From Liolophura sinensis (lineage: Eukaryota; Mollusca; Polyplacophora; Chitonida; Chitonidae): a stretch of DNA of 64,000 nt. Both the position numbers and the translations under genes were made by a program. The stretch covers positions 1,462,639-1,526,638 of the forward strand of contig NC_088297.1 of NCBI RefSeq assembly GCF_032854445.1, in the 5' to 3' direction. This document shows positions 63,781 through 64,000 of the stretch, piece by piece (position 1 is the stretch's first letter; every line of letters begins with the position of its first letter). The notes under the pieces are model-generated. The model was given only the letters and a program-made list of their open reading frames with translations. It did no database searches and was not told where the DNA came from.

Positions 63781-64000
63781 GAGGATAAATATTATTTCAT
63801 TTCTGTGTACAATATAGTGACATGAATATATGTGAATACTTTGTGTGACTCCTGCTGAAATCATCTACACAATATAGTGACATGAATATACATGTACATG
63901 AATTCTTAGTGTGAATCTTGCTGATTTCATCTACACTATTTTGTGACATGAATACTATGCGTGAATCCTGCATAATTCGTTTACACAATATACGGACATC

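Larger units (their letters stand above)
57832..64000. repeat. Large segmental duplication, copy 2 (contains EF-hand F)
   Basis: Collinear with 11141-17031 through the window end. It includes the gene, the minisatellite, the SINE pieces at 62137 and 62950, the S1 segment at 63130-63780 and the first ~60-bp repeats. By analogy a C-like EF-hand copy should lie just beyond the window. Identity is very high, so an uncollapsed haplotype is an alternative to a true duplication. Confidence 0.93.

Overview
This window looks like nuclear DNA of a marine invertebrate, most likely a mollusc or another lophotrochozoan. The sequence is AT-rich and gene-poor, with GT-AG splice sites, AATAAA signals and dozens of copies of a tRNA-headed SINE whose body and tail resemble, from memory and unverified, the Meta/RUDI type described in bivalves. 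There is also a metazoan FAM167-like exon, a cluster of invertebrate-type sarcoplasmic calcium-binding-like genes and a Gmr1-type retrotransposon. Nothing bacterial is present.

Left part (1-32.4 kb): a tandem array of EF-hand genes, all on the minus strand: copies A (2300-2833), B (11563-12150), C (17700-18242), D (24731-25274, frameshifted) and E (31829-32370, frameshifted). A sixth copy, F (58251-58838), lies at the right end. In each, the coding exon starts with ATG directly, or almost directly, after a 3' splice site, so a 5' UTR exon is probably missing from view. The paralogs sit in repeated blocks that also carry old SINE pieces, a 37-bp or ACT-rich minisatellite upstream, and degenerate ~60-bp repeats downstream. 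The block around B (11141-17031) is duplicated almost base for base at 57832-64000. A solo LTR (19486-20254) is in block C only; block D keeps the empty site.

Middle part (32.4-47.3 kb): a 98-bp satellite with higher-order structure, a stretch with nothing recognisable, 29-bp and 52-bp minisatellites, a last exon of a FAM167-like gene on the plus strand (39005-39265), and a minus-strand three-exon gene (43009-46550) that I infer encodes a small secreted six-cysteine peptide with inhibitor-cystine-knot spacing. Its first exon is out of frame by one base as assembled. Several SINEs here have visible target-site duplications.

Right part (47.3-64 kb): after a 200-N gap comes the 3' portion of a LINE (RT C-terminus, RNase H, zinc finger), followed by a second ORF with an SGNH-hydrolase fold signature. 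The LINE abuts and truncates the 3' LTR of a long Ty3/gypsy-class retrotransposon (50904-56970, minus strand). Its single 1589-codon gag-pol ORF carries integrase before reverse transcriptase (Gmr1 order) and a SCAN-like gag. That element sits in a duplicated segment whose empty counterpart is at 8760/8761. The B-like block with gene F follows.

The most noteworthy items are the candidate cystine-knot peptide gene, the INT-before-RT element with its dated empty site, the SGNH ORF behind a LINE RNase H, and the EF-hand array with progressive decay of calcium loops. Similarities are from memory and reading only; no database search was run.
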